DNA of 17,902 nucleotides from Gallionellaceae bacterium (GTDB lineage Bacteria; Pseudomonadota; Gammaproteobacteria; Burkholderiales; Gallionellaceae), in contig JAITMU010000011.1 in assembly GCA_031277195.1 (NCBI GenBank), positions 1 to 17,902 on the forward strand. Direction: 5' to 3'. How positions within the stretch are numbered: the stretch's first letter is position 1; each line of letters starts with the position of its first letter. The translations under genes and the position numbers were made by a program. The notes under the pieces are model-generated. The model worked only from the letters and a program-made list of their open reading frames with translations, searched no databases and was not told the DNA's origin. This document shows positions 1 to 9,506 of the stretch, in pieces.

Positions 1-11
1 CCCGCCCTACC

Positions 12-950
12 CTAGCTGGAATCCGACAACCGAACCAAAAACCGCTCCAGATCTCTCGGCAATTCCGCCGTCACCCGCAGCGCCTCTCCCGTCAACGGAT
101 GCGAGAACCCAATCGCATACGCATGCAAAAACATGCGCTTCAATCCCTGTTTCGCCAGTTCCTTGTTGCGCGCGAAGTCGCCGTATTTTTCGTCGCCTGC
201 GATGGGATAGCCCAGATGGGCGAGATGCACGCGAATCTGGTGGGTGCGGCCTGTTTTTAGCTGCGCTTCCAGCAGGGAAAATTCACCGTAAGCGCGTTGC
301 AGCGCGAATACCGTGTGCGATTCCAGGCCGTCCTCGCGCACCATCACGCGGCGCTCGCCATCCGGGCGGGTGAATTTGTGCAGCGGCAGGCGCACATGCT
401 GTTTGGCGTTTTTCCATTGACCCAGCGCCAGCGCGAGATAGCGTTTGTCGGTTTTGCCGTCGCGCAGCTGTTCGTGCAAGCCAACCAGCGCGGAACGTTT
501 TTTCGCCAGCAGCAACACGCCGGAGGTTTCCCGATCCAGACGATGCGCAAGTTCGAGAAGACGCGCGTCGGAGCGGCTGGCGCGCAGTTGTTCGATGACG
601 CCAAAGCTGACGCCGCTGCCGCCGTGGACGGCAACGCCGGCGGGTTTGTTGATCGCCAGCAGAGCGTCGTCCTCGTATAAAACCGGAAATTCCGCCACCG
701 GTACCCGTTCCGTTTCGGCGCGTTCCGCCAGACGCACCGGCGGAATCCGCACCAAATCGCCAAGTTGCAGGCGGCAGGTCTGATCCACACGCTTCTTGTT
801 CACCCGCACCTCGCCGCTGCGCAAAATGCGGTAGATGTGGCTTTTGGGCACGCCTTTCAGGTGCCGCGAGAGGAAATTGTCGATGCGCTGTCCGGCGGCG
901 TCTTCGCCGATTTCGGTGAAATTTACAGATTCTTTGCCTAAATCTTTCAT
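12..950 (-). CDS. rluC: Ribosomal large subunit pseudouridine synthase C (RluC)
   Basis: RluC converts specific uridines of 23S rRNA to pseudouridine (in E. coli positions 955, 2504 and 2580) in the cytoplasm. From the chosen start the protein is 312 aa, close to the E. coli length. An S4-type RNA-binding domain lies at the N-terminus (GQRIDNFL near residue 20, then SHIYRILRSGEVRVNKKR). The RluA-family catalytic motif HRLDRETSG follows, with the catalytic aspartate at about D139, and RTHQIRVHLAHLG lies in the C-terminal half. The reading frame stays open upstream to 1028, but the ATG at 948-950 (MKDLGKESVNF) matches the family start and the upstream residues look non-coding. No strong Shine-Dalgarno is visible; GGAG lies about 15 nt upstream. 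It is divergent from rne, the arrangement seen in E. coli. Family assignment is firm; RluC rather than another RluA-type enzyme rests on resemblance and the rne neighbour. Confidence 0.95.
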   Translation of the reverse strand: MKDLGKESVNFTEIGEDAAGQRIDNFLSRHLKGVPKSHIYRILRSGEVRVNKKRVDQTCRLQLGDLVRIPPVRLAERAETERVPVAEFPVLYEDDALLAINKPAGVAVHGGSGVSFGVIEQLRASRSDARLLELAHRLDRETSGVLLLAKKRSALVGLHEQLRDGKTDKRYLALALGQWKNAKQHVRLPLHKFTRPDGERRVMVREDGLESHTVFALQRAYGEFSLLEAQLKTGRTHQIRVHLAHLGYPIAGDEKYGDFARNKELAKQGLKRMFLHAYAIGFSHPLTGEALRVTAELPRDLERFLVRLSDSS

Positions 951-1179
951 TTTGCTTATACTTCGCTCCGCGCGCGCGCCTTCGTCTTCAGCTTTGGAGT
1001 TTTTCTCCGCTGGACACATGGTCGGCAATCAAGCCTCCGCCGCGCCCGCCCGGTTATCTTGCTCACCGGAAACCAAGCAGCGATGGTAATTGATTTGCGC
1101 GCTCCAGACACTGTAGATTTTTGACGTGTCGCCCTGCACCACCGGCGGCACCTGACTGAAAAACAAGCTGAACGAGAAA

Positions 1180-1207
1180 CTGACTTCAACGGACATCGGA
1201 CTAACAT
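1180..1207 (+). promoter_or_regulatory. Candidate sigma-70 promoter for rne
   Basis: CTGACT (1180-1185) and TAACAT (1202-1207) are separated by 16 bp, and each matches 4 of 6 consensus bases. Transcription would start near 1214 and give a leader of about 90 nt. Other weak hexamer pairs exist in the region, for example TTGACG at 1211-1216, so this is only one possibility. Confidence 0.25.
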
Positions 1208-1245
1208 AAATTGACGATTACTGTTGCATAACCTTTAGCTTTCTC

Positions 1246-1263
1246 GCGCGCTGACCAGCGCGC
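1246..1263 (+). promoter_or_regulatory. Stem-loop in rne 5' leader
   Basis: GCGCGCT (1246-1252) and AGCGCGC (1257-1263) form a perfect 7-bp stem with the 4-nt loop GACC, ending 41 nt before the rne start codon. There is no U-run after it, so it is not an intrinsic terminator. It could be an RNase E-sensing element like the structured E. coli rne leader, but only the structure is seen. CCCG (1276-1279) could also pair with CGGG (1290-1293), next to the Shine-Dalgarno GGGAG. Confidence 0.35.
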
Positions 1264-1304
1264 AGACTTGTTGTGCCCGTGCCGGAGCGCGGGAGAAAAT
1301 AAAA

Positions 1305-3977
1305 ATGAAACGCATGTTATTCAATGCGACACAGCCGGAAGAACTCCGTGTCGCCATTGTCGATGGTCAAAAACTGATAGACCTCGACATTGAAACCGCC
1401 GGCAAGGAACAACGCAAAAGCAACATCTACAAAGCAGTCATCACCCGCATCGAGCCCAGCCTCGAAGCCTGTTTCGTCGAATACGGCGGCAACCGCCACG
1501 GTTTCCTGCCCTTCAAGGAAGTCGCTGTCCAGTTTTACCAGCCCGGCGCGAATGGCCGCTCCACCATCAAGGAAGCCTTGAAGGAAGGCCAGGAACTGCT
1601 CGTGCAGGTGGACAAGGACGAACGCGGCAACAAGGGCGCGGCGCTCACCACCTACGTCAGTCTGGCCGGACGCTACATCGTGCTGATGCCGAACAATCCG
1701 AACGGCGGCGGCGTGTCGCGCCGCATCGAAGGCGAAGACCGCAACGAGCTGCGCGACATTCTGGCGCAACTCGAAGTGCCCTCCGGCATGAGCATCATCG
1801 CCCGCACTGCCGGCATTGGCCGCAGCCTGGAAGAATTGCAATGGGATTTGAATTACCTGGAGCAACTCTGGACGGCGATTGAAAGCGCCGCCGCGACAGA
1901 AAAAGCGCCGTCGCTGATCTATCTGGAAAGCAGTCTGGTGGTGCGCGCGATCCGCGATTACTTCCATCCCGACATCGGCGAAATCCTGATCGACACCGAC
2001 GACATCTACCAGCAGGCGCAAGCCTTCATGGGTACGGTGATGCCGGCCAACGTCAACCGCATCAAGCGTTATCACGACGACGTGCCGCTGTTCTCGCGCT
2101 TTCAGATCGAGCATCAAATTGAATCTGCGCATTCGCGCCAGGTGAATCTGCCTTCCGGCGGCGCGATTGTCATCGACCATACCGAAGCACTGACCGCCAT
2201 CGACATCAACTCGGCGCGCGCCACGCGCGGCGGCGACATCGAAGCGACGGCGCTGAACACCAACCTCGAAGCCGCCGACGAAATCGCGCGTCAACTGCGT
2301 CTGCGCGATTTGGGCGGGCTGGTGGTGATCGACTTCATCGACATGGAAAGCAGCCGCAACCAGCGCGATGTGGAAAACCGTTTGCGCGACGCGCTGCGTT
2401 ACGACCGCGCGCGCGTGCAGACCGGCAAGATTTCGCGCTTCGGTCTGCTCGAACTGTCACGCCAGCGTTTGCAGCCCAGCTTGTCCGAACTCGCGTACAT
2501 CCCCTGCCCGCGCTGCAACGGCATCGGCCACATTCGCGGCACGGAATCCACCGCGCTGCACATCTTGAGGATTATTCAAGAGGAAGCGATGAAAGAAAAC
2601 AGCGCGGCGATTCATGTGCAGGTGCCGGTGGATGTCGCCACCTTCCTGCTCAACGAAAAGCGCGCCGACATTCACCGCATCGAATCGCGCCTGAAAGCGG
2701 GCGTCACGCTGATTCCGAATCCGCATCTGGAAACGCCGCATTACAGCGTCACCCGTTTGCGCCACGACGATCTGCACGGCGACGCGCTGCAAGCCAGTTA
2801 CAAGCTGGTGGAAAAGCCGCAGGAAACCGACATCGCCGCCGAAGCCGCACAGGAGATCAAGGCACAACAACGTCAGCAAGCCGCGGTGAAAAGCATCACG
2901 CCCGCGCAACCTGCGCCAACGCAGGCCGCGCCGAAAAAGCAAAAATCGCTTATGGGCAAATTGTTCGGCTGGCTCTTTAGCGCAGAAGAAGAAAAACCCG
3001 CCGCCAAGCCCGCCGGAAAATCCGGTAATCGCGGCAAGCAACGCGAACGCGGCAACGGCAAGCGCGATGACAATCGCCGCGACCGCGATGCCGCAGGCGG
3101 CAAGCAACGTCGCGAACGTGGCGATGGCGCAAACAAACCGGAGCGCGCAGAGAAGGCGGAAAAGCAGGCGCGCGCGGACAAGCCCGAATCGCAGAAACAG
3201 CAAAAACAGGAACAACGCGGCGAACGGCAAGCGCGTCAGGAACGTCAGCCGCGCATCGAGCAAGCTGTGGCACCCGTCACGACGGCAACAGAAAATACCG
3301 AGGCCGATACCGCATCACAAACGGAAAACGGCGCTCGCGAAGGTCGCCGTCGTGGTCGTCGCGGCGGACGGCGCGAGCGCGAACGGCGCGAGCAAGCGGC
3401 GAATGAAGCCGCCGCGAACGCAACGAACGACACCACGGAAAACGATTTCCCCGCGCCGGTTCAAGCGGTCGAAGCGGATCAGATCGCGCCGCATTCCGAT
3501 GCCGAACAGATAACGTTTGCACCGATGGAAACAGCAGCCATCATCGGCGAGCCCATCATGCCGGTGGAAGAAGCCATCACGATTGACGAGCCTGCCGCGC
3601 CCGCCTTCATCGACCAAGCGCCGCAGGTTGAAGAAAATTGGGATCTGCTGCTCGATGATCCGGCGGACTTCACGGAAGTCGAAACGACGGAAATTTCCAC
3701 GCCGGAAATTGTCGAAGCGAGCGTTGCCGAACCTGAATTTGTAGCGCCAGAAGTGGTTGCGCCAGAGATCAAAGCGCCGGAAGTCGCAGCGTCGGCTCCT
3801 GCCGCCAATGGCTTGGTGCAAATCGAAACCGATCCCGCCAAGCGCGTCGCCACGCCCATCGCAGTGGCAGAAACGCCCCACATCCCGCGCCGCCGCTCGC
3901 GCCCGCGTGAGGTTTACAGCATCGAGAATAGCGAGCCGCTGGTGCAGATTGAAACGCACACGGCGAAGCAGGAGTAA
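1305..3977 (+). CDS. rne: Ribonuclease E
   Basis: This is the endoribonuclease that starts mRNA decay and processes rRNA and tRNA precursors. It is the scaffold of the RNA degradosome at the inner membrane. The 890-aa protein opens with the family start MKRMLFNATQPEELRVAIVD. The S1/RNase H-like and 5'-sensor regions are followed by the Mg-binding catalytic aspartates D300 (AIDINSARATRGGD) and D343 (VVIDFIDM), equivalent to E. coli D303 and D346. The Zn-link CPRC is at C401 and C404. The C-terminal half is low-complexity: an amphipathic segment QKSLMGKLFGWLFS (546-559) resembles the membrane-targeting helix, Arg-rich RNA-binding tracts run from about 570 to 710, an acidic stretch follows, and LVQIET occurs at 837-842 and 879-884 near the end. 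GGGAG lies about 10 nt before the ATG. The length and long tail favour RNase E over RNase G. Confidence 0.97.
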   Translation: MKRMLFNATQPEELRVAIVDGQKLIDLDIETAGKEQRKSNIYKAVITRIEPSLEACFVEYGGNRHGFLPFKEVAVQFYQPGANGRSTIKEALKEGQELLVQVDKDERGNKGAALTTYVSLAGRYIVLMPNNPNGGGVSRRIEGEDRNELRDILAQLEVPSGMSIIARTAGIGRSLEELQWDLNYLEQLWTAIESAAATEKAPSLIYLESSLVVRAIRDYFHPDIGEILIDTDDIYQQAQAFMGTVMPANVNRIKRYHDDVPLFSRFQIEHQIESAHSRQVNLPSGGAIVIDHTEALTAIDINSARATRGGDIEATALNTNLEAADEIARQLRLRDLGGLVVIDFIDMESSRNQRDVENRLRDALRYDRARVQTGKISRFGLLELSRQRLQPSLSELAYIPCPRCNGIGHIRGTESTALHILRIIQEEAMKENSAAIHVQVPVDVATFLLNEKRADIHRIESRLKAGVTLIPNPHLETPHYSVTRLRHDDLHGDALQASYKLVEKPQETDIAAEAAQEIKAQQRQQAAVKSITPAQPAPTQAAPKKQKSLMGKLFGWLFSAEEEKPAAKPAGKSGNRGKQRERGNGKRDDNRRDRDAAGGKQRRERGDGANKPERAEKAEKQARADKPESQKQQKQEQRGERQARQERQPRIEQAVAPVTTATENTEADTASQTENGAREGRRRGRRGGRRERERREQAANEAAANATNDTTENDFPAPVQAVEADQIAPHSDAEQITFAPMETAAIIGEPIMPVEEAITIDEPAAPAFIDQAPQVEENWDLLLDDPADFTEVETTEISTPEIVEASVAEPEFVAPEVVAPEIKAPEVAASAPAANGLVQIETDPAKRVATPIAVAETPHIPRRRSRPREVYSIENSEPLVQIETHTAKQE

Positions 3978-3982
3978 ATCCT

Positions 3983-4021
3983 CCCCTCACCCTGACCCTC
4001 TCCCCGCAAGCGGGGAGAGGG
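3983..4021. terminator. Palindromic repeat / probable bidirectional terminator after rne
   Basis: A CCCCTCACCCTGA lead is followed by a perfect stem, CCCTCTCCCCGC (3996-4007) pairing with GCGGGGAGAGGG (4010-4021), with only AA between the arms, so in practice an 11-bp stem with a CAAG loop. It starts 5 bp after the rne stop and lies between the convergent rne and phosphatase genes. A near-identical copy follows rsxC at 17857-17895. There is no U-tract, so termination is inferred from position and stem strength. It is also a dispersed repeat. Confidence 0.7.
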
Positions 4022-4055
4022 AATGGATGGCTGAATTAGGGGGATGGAGAAAATT

Positions 4056-4529
4056 CTATCTCCTCATCCCTTCCAGCACACCCTCCGACGCATCCTCAAT
4101 CAAATCCAGTACCCGCTCAAATCCCGCTTCCCCGCCATAATAGGGATCAGGCACTTCGCGCTCCTCATGTCGTTTGGCGAAATCAAGAAACAACCCAAGG
4201 TGCGCAGTCGCGTCGCGCGGACGCAGGCGTTGCAAAATCGCAAGGTTATCGTCATCCATCGCCAGCACATAATCGAATCGCTTGAAGTCGGCCGCTTCAA
4301 CCTGTCGCGCGCGCAACGGCGACATGTCATAGCCGCGTCTGGCTGCGGCGCGCTGCGCGCGAGCATCCGGCGCTTTACCGATGTGATAGTCGTGCGTACC
4401 GGCGGAATCAATCTCAATGGATTGCGAAAGCCCGGCTTTTTCGACGTAGTGACGAAATACGGCTTCTGCGGTGGGCGAACGGCAGATGTTGCCCATGCAG
4501 ACGAACAGGATTTTGGTTTTTTCGCTCAT
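4056..4529 (-). CDS. Low-molecular-weight protein tyrosine phosphatase
   Basis: This cytoplasmic phosphatase hydrolyses phosphotyrosine or related phosphoesters. The 157-aa length is typical of the family. The active-site P-loop is VCMGNICRS, with nucleophile C11 and R17. The general acid D128 lies in VPDPYYGG. SAGTHDYHIGKAPD and DYVLAMDDDN are other conserved stretches. The bacterial genes Wzb, Ptp and Etk partners usually sit in exopolysaccharide loci; no tyrosine kinase or polysaccharide gene is visible here. The start lies 13 nt after the stop of the efflux permease, on the same strand, so co-transcription is likely. No good Shine-Dalgarno is seen, which suits translational coupling. Its substrate is unknown, and an arsenate reductase-like role of the same fold is less likely given the DPYYGG motif. 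Confidence 0.95.
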   Translation of the reverse strand: MSEKTKILFVCMGNICRSPTAEAVFRHYVEKAGLSQSIEIDSAGTHDYHIGKAPDARAQRAAARRGYDMSPLRARQVEAADFKRFDYVLAMDDDNLAILQRLRPRDATAHLGLFLDFAKRHEEREVPDPYYGGEAGFERVLDLIEDASEGVLEGMRR

Positions 4530-4542
4530 GGAATGACGGGGC

Positions 4543-6488
<1,946 letters not shown>

Positions 6489-6504
6489 GCGCGGAGGCTT
6501 TCGG

Positions 6505-7707
6505 TCAGAACAACCGCATCGGCGATCTGCCGCCCGGTGGCGCTGCGCCGCCCGCAGCCGCCTTGGGTGGCGCGCGGTCTTCCACGATGATGTTCATCCC
6601 CTGCTTGAGATCGCCGTCCAGCACTTCTGTCACGCGATTGTCGGTAATGCCGACTGGCACGCGCAGCGCCTTGGGCTGACCGTTTTCCAGCACGTACACC
6701 GTGCCCATCGGCGCAACCTCGCCGCCCTTGCCGCGCGCCGGTCTCTGGCCTGCGCCGCCGCCTGCGCCCGTCGGCGGTGCCGCATCCAGCGGGCGGAAGC
6801 GCAACGCCGCATTCGGCGCTACCAGCACGTCGTCTTTCTGCGCCACGGTGATGCTCACATACGCGGTCATCCCCGGCAGCAAAATCAGTTCGGGATTGTC
6901 CACCGAAATCACCACATCGTAAGTGACCACGTTCTGCGTCGTCGTCGGGTTGAGGCGCACCTGATGCACCTCGCCCTTGAACACGCGATTGGGAAATGCA
7001 TCGACGCGAAAAGTCGCGGGCTGGCCGACGCGGATGCTGCCAACATCGGCCTCTGCGTAGCTGGTGTTGATCTGCATGTGCGCCAGATCCTGCGCGATGG
7101 TGAACAGCGTCGGCGTCTGGAAACTCGCCGCCACGGTCTGCCCAATATCCACGCTGCGCGAGACCACCACGCCGGACACTGGCGAACGGATTACCGCGTA
7201 ATCGAGATTGGCTCGATCATGTTCAGCGCGCGCATTGGCGGAAACCAGTTGCGCTTCCGCCGCCTTGAGCGACTGCACCGCCGAATCCAATTCCTGTCTC
7301 GAGACAAATTCCTTGGCGTAGAGATCACGCATGCGTTTTTCGTTGGCCTGCGCCAGATCCAGCGACGCCTGCGCGCTCGCCCGGCTGGCTTCGCTCTCCT
7401 GCAACTGCGAGCGCAACAGCACCGGATCAATTTCCAGCAGCACATCGCCCTCTTTCACCTGATCGTTGAAGTCAACCAGCAGCTTGGACACCGTGCCGGA
7501 AACCTGCGTGCCGACATTGACCAGCACCACCGGATTCAACGTCCCGTTCGCCGCGACCGTCTGCGTGATGGAACCGCGCTCAATCGCCGCCGTCGCGTAG
7601 CGAACATCGGGCGCAATCTGTTTCGGCATCATCCACCAGACGATGCCGCCTCCGATGACCAGCAGCGGCACGCCCCACATTAAAATTTTCTTGATTTTGG
7701 CATTCAT
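6505..7707 (-). CDS. MacA/HlyD-family periplasmic adaptor (membrane fusion protein)
   Basis: The adaptor bridges the inner-membrane ABC transporter and the outer-membrane channel. From the ATG at 7705-7707 (MNAKIKKILMWG) it is 400 aa. The frame extends upstream into the inverted repeat, but GAAGG about 12 nt before this ATG and the immediate membrane anchor (about residues 8-27) support the later start. A lipoyl half-motif (VGTQVSGTVSKLLVDFNDQV, about 65-84) leads into an alpha-hairpin coiled coil rich in Ala, Gln and Glu (about 97-170). The second lipoyl half (IRSPVSGVVVSRSVDIGQTV) and the beta-barrel and membrane-proximal domains (to about 370) follow. A Gly/Ala/Pro-rich insertion (PPTGAGGGAGQRPARG) and a Pro/Gly-rich C-terminal tail are unusual but of no known function. 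It lies between the TolC-like gene and the ATPase in one operon. Confidence 0.94.
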   Translation of the reverse strand: MNAKIKKILMWGVPLLVIGGGIVWWMMPKQIAPDVRYATAAIERGSITQTVAANGTLNPVVLVNVGTQVSGTVSKLLVDFNDQVKEGDVLLEIDPVLLRSQLQESEASRASAQASLDLAQANEKRMRDLYAKEFVSRQELDSAVQSLKAAEAQLVSANARAEHDRANLDYAVIRSPVSGVVVSRSVDIGQTVAASFQTPTLFTIAQDLAHMQINTSYAEADVGSIRVGQPATFRVDAFPNRVFKGEVHQVRLNPTTTQNVVTYDVVISVDNPELILLPGMTAYVSITVAQKDDVLVAPNAALRFRPLDAAPPTGAGGGAGQRPARGKGGEVAPMGTVYVLENGQPKALRVPVGITDNRVTEVLDGDLKQGMNIIVEDRAPPKAAAGGAAPPGGRSPMRLF

Positions 7708-7737
7708 GACTTGCGTTACCTTCACAGAGATTTCCGT

Positions 7738-7809
7738 AGGTTGGGGTGAGCGTAGCGAACCCCAACACATATGCGGCAATGTTGGGGTTCGCTACGCTCA
7801 CCCCAACCT
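7738..7809. repeat. Perfect 30-bp inverted repeat between tolC-like and adaptor genes
   Basis: Arm 7738-7767 and arm 7780-7809 are exact reverse complements, with a 12-nt loop (CATATGCGGCAA). Each arm is itself roughly palindromic (TTGGGGT...ACCCCAA), so two smaller hairpins can also form. It fills most of the 110-bp gap between two co-directional genes. There is no U-tract, so full termination is not expected. A related, imperfect copy lies at 13423-13500. The GGTTGGGGTGAGCG-type unit resembles dispersed intergenic repeats that I recall from several proteobacterial genomes. Confidence 0.9.
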
Positions 7810-7817
7810 GCAATTCT

Positions 7818-9212
7818 TTAATTCCCAACCAGCGTCAAATCCAGTTGCCCCATCGCCTGCGCCAGCGCGAAGCGGCTGGACTGGAAGGTGTACAGCGCGC
7901 TGATCCGCTGCTGGCGCGCGCTGGCCAGCGCGCTTTGCGCGGTCAACACATCGAGAATGCTGCCGACGCCAGCTTGATAACGACCCAGCGCCACTTTTTC
8001 GGATTGCTCGGCGGACGCCAGCAAATCATTCGCCGCGCGCAAGGCCTGACTGTTGGTGAGCAAAGTCTGGTAGGTGTTCCACACGTCGAGCGCAATCTGG
8101 TTCGCCATCAAATCGCGTTCCGCCACGCGCTGCTCCAGTTGCGCCTGCGCGGCGCGAATGCGGTAAACATCGCCGAAGCCGCGGAACCAGGGAAAGGTAA
8201 TCGAAACGCCGACGGAGTTGCTGGTGCTGCTGGTGTCGAGACCGCCGTCGCGGAAGCGGTTGCGCGCCATCGAACCGTTCAGATTGACGCTTGGCAGCGC
8301 ATTGGATCGCACCGCCGTGACATTGGCCTCCGCCGCCTTGATCTGCGCTTCGGCGGCCTGCAAATCAGGACGACTTTGACGCGCATCGTTGATCATCCTG
8401 CCGATGTCGCGCTCCGCCGCCTCATCGGGCGCCGTGTCCGCCGCAGGCGCCAGCGTGAACGATTGCGCGGCGTCAAAGCCCATGACATTGGCCAGCGTTC
8501 CCTGCGCGGAAGCGGCGACGCCTGCCGCGCGAATGCGATCCAGCGTCGCCTGCGACAGCGCTGTTCTCGCCTGCAAACGCTCTGCCGGCGTGCCGGTGCC
8601 GACCTGATAGCGGGTCTCGGCGGCATCCAGACTTTTCTGCGCCGACGTTTCCGCCGCGCGCGCCGCATCCACGCTGGCGCGCGAGGACAACACGTTGTAA
8701 TAAGACAGCACCGCGTTGTAATAAATATCCTGCAATGACGCGTCGCGCGAAGCGTTGGCCGCAACCAGCAACTGCTTCGCGTTTTCCACGCTGGCCGAAC
8801 GACCGCCGAAATCAAACAGCAGATAGCTGAGCGTCAATCCCACACTCAGCGTCTGCCCCGTGGCGCGCGGACTGCCATCGTTGTTGACGCCATCCGAACG
8901 GGAATAATTGACCGGACTGGACAAGGTAGGCAGATACGCCGACATGCTCACCCCCAACTGCGCCGCTTGCGCGCGCGAAGCCGCCCACAAGGAACGGGTT
9001 CGCGGGTTATTGCACAGGGACAAATCAACCACGTCCGCCAGCGTCAACGGAGATTGAATACGGTCTTTGGGACAGGCAGCAGCGTGAAATTGAGCGAACG
9101 GCCCCGTTTCAACGCGCTTTTCCGTGGAGAAAACATCCAGCGCCGATGCCGATTGCGGCAAGGCGAGAACGCCCAGATTGAATAGTAGTGCTGCAAAAAG
9201 AGAACGCCGCAT
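7818..9212 (-). CDS. TolC-family outer-membrane efflux protein
   Basis: This 464-aa protein would form the trimeric outer-membrane channel of the pump. A Sec signal peptide (MRRSLFAALLFNLGVLALP, predicted cut after SASA at residue 24) shows export. Two OEP repeats follow, with long Ala/Gln/Arg-rich helices typical of the TolC tunnel. Features include LTLADVVDLSLCNNP near the start, YLLFDFGGR and WFRGFGDVYRIRAAQAQLEQ at equivalent positions of the two repeats, and RYQVGTGT and RYQAGVGSILDVLTAQSAL near the ends of the helices. Mature-region cysteines C47 and C67 could form a disulfide. It is the first gene of the pump operon, 110 bp before the adaptor, and an extended -10 promoter lies just upstream. 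The ATG at 9210-9212 gives the signal peptide directly. Confidence 0.94.
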   Translation of the reverse strand: MRRSLFAALLFNLGVLALPQSASALDVFSTEKRVETGPFAQFHAAACPKDRIQSPLTLADVVDLSLCNNPRTRSLWAASRAQAAQLGVSMSAYLPTLSSPVNYSRSDGVNNDGSPRATGQTLSVGLTLSYLLFDFGGRSASVENAKQLLVAANASRDASLQDIYYNAVLSYYNVLSSRASVDAARAAETSAQKSLDAAETRYQVGTGTPAERLQARTALSQATLDRIRAAGVAASAQGTLANVMGFDAAQSFTLAPAADTAPDEAAERDIGRMINDARQSRPDLQAAEAQIKAAEANVTAVRSNALPSVNLNGSMARNRFRDGGLDTSSTSNSVGVSITFPWFRGFGDVYRIRAAQAQLEQRVAERDLMANQIALDVWNTYQTLLTNSQALRAANDLLASAEQSEKVALGRYQAGVGSILDVLTAQSALASARQQRISALYTFQSSRFALAQAMGQLDLTLVGN

Positions 9213-9247
9213 GTTGTCTTGGGAGTTGTTCAGGATTGCGAGAGCTT

Positions 9248-9256
9248 AGTATATCA
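9248..9256 (-). promoter_or_regulatory. Extended -10 promoter candidate for the efflux operon
   Basis: On the minus strand TGATATACT (TGn plus TATACT, five of six consensus bases) lies 36 nt before the tolC-like ATG and would start transcription near 9241. No good -35 hexamer is present at 17 bp, which is tolerable for extended -10 promoters. It sits between the gene and the upstream inverted 28-bp repeats. Confidence 0.45.
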
Positions 9257-9319
9257 AGATGCCACAAGGTTCCGCAGGGACTTGGCTCGCAGGGTAATGT
9301 CCCAATTTGAATTTTCCCC

Positions 9320-9447
9320 CGTCATTCCAGCGAAAGCTGGAATCCAGTTAAAGATAAATAACCCGCACAGCGGACAAAACCTTGTCGTCCAGCTACGCCG
9401 GAATATTTTGATAACTGCGCTGGATTCCAGCTTTCGCTGGAATGACG
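9320..9447. repeat. Paired inverted 28-bp repeats (dRS3-like)
   Basis: Units 9320-9347 and 9420-9447 are exact reverse complements separated by 72 bp. Each contains ATTCCAGCGAAAGCTGGAAT, an 8-bp stem closed by a GAAA tetraloop. The layout matches the Neisseria dRS3 type (ATTCCC-N8-GGGAAT) and similar repeats elsewhere in proteobacteria. A degenerate third unit (TCCAGCTACGCCGGAAT) lies between them at 9388-9404. The element fills much of the 294-bp gap between the sensor kinase stop and the tolC-like start, and the rest of that gap holds only the promoter candidate. No coding sequence is seen. Confidence 0.85.
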
Positions 9448-9506
9448 GAGGGGCGATAACGGCAGGGGTCATTAAATTCAAACAGAAACACTACGCTCCG
9501 CCAACG

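Larger units (their letters stand above)
951..1304. other. rluC-rne divergent intergenic region / rne leader
   Basis: This 354-bp region must hold the promoters of both divergent genes. No credible gene is seen: the short minus-strand reading frames are upstream extensions or Arg/Ser-rich shadows. A GC-rich block (about 960-1080) is followed by more AT-rich DNA (1195-1245). A short perfect hairpin and a weak promoter candidate are listed separately. In E. coli the long rne 5' untranslated region mediates feedback control by RNase E. Similar length and placement make an analogous role possible here, but this is inference. Confidence 0.6.

Noticed and set aside
951..1028. Longer rluC start adding 26 residues
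   Set aside because: The added residues do not resemble the RluC N-terminus, and the later ATG at 950 aligns with the family beginning.
956..1207. Minus-strand 83-aa reading frame upstream of rluC
   Set aside because: Arg/Ser/Cys-rich with no recognisable domain, overlapping the rluC upstream region and the rne leader. It looks like a chance frame in GC-rich DNA.
7746..7903. Short coding frames through the inverted repeat between the tolC-like and adaptor genes
   Set aside because: Their sequence is produced by the repeat itself, and they overlap well-supported genes.
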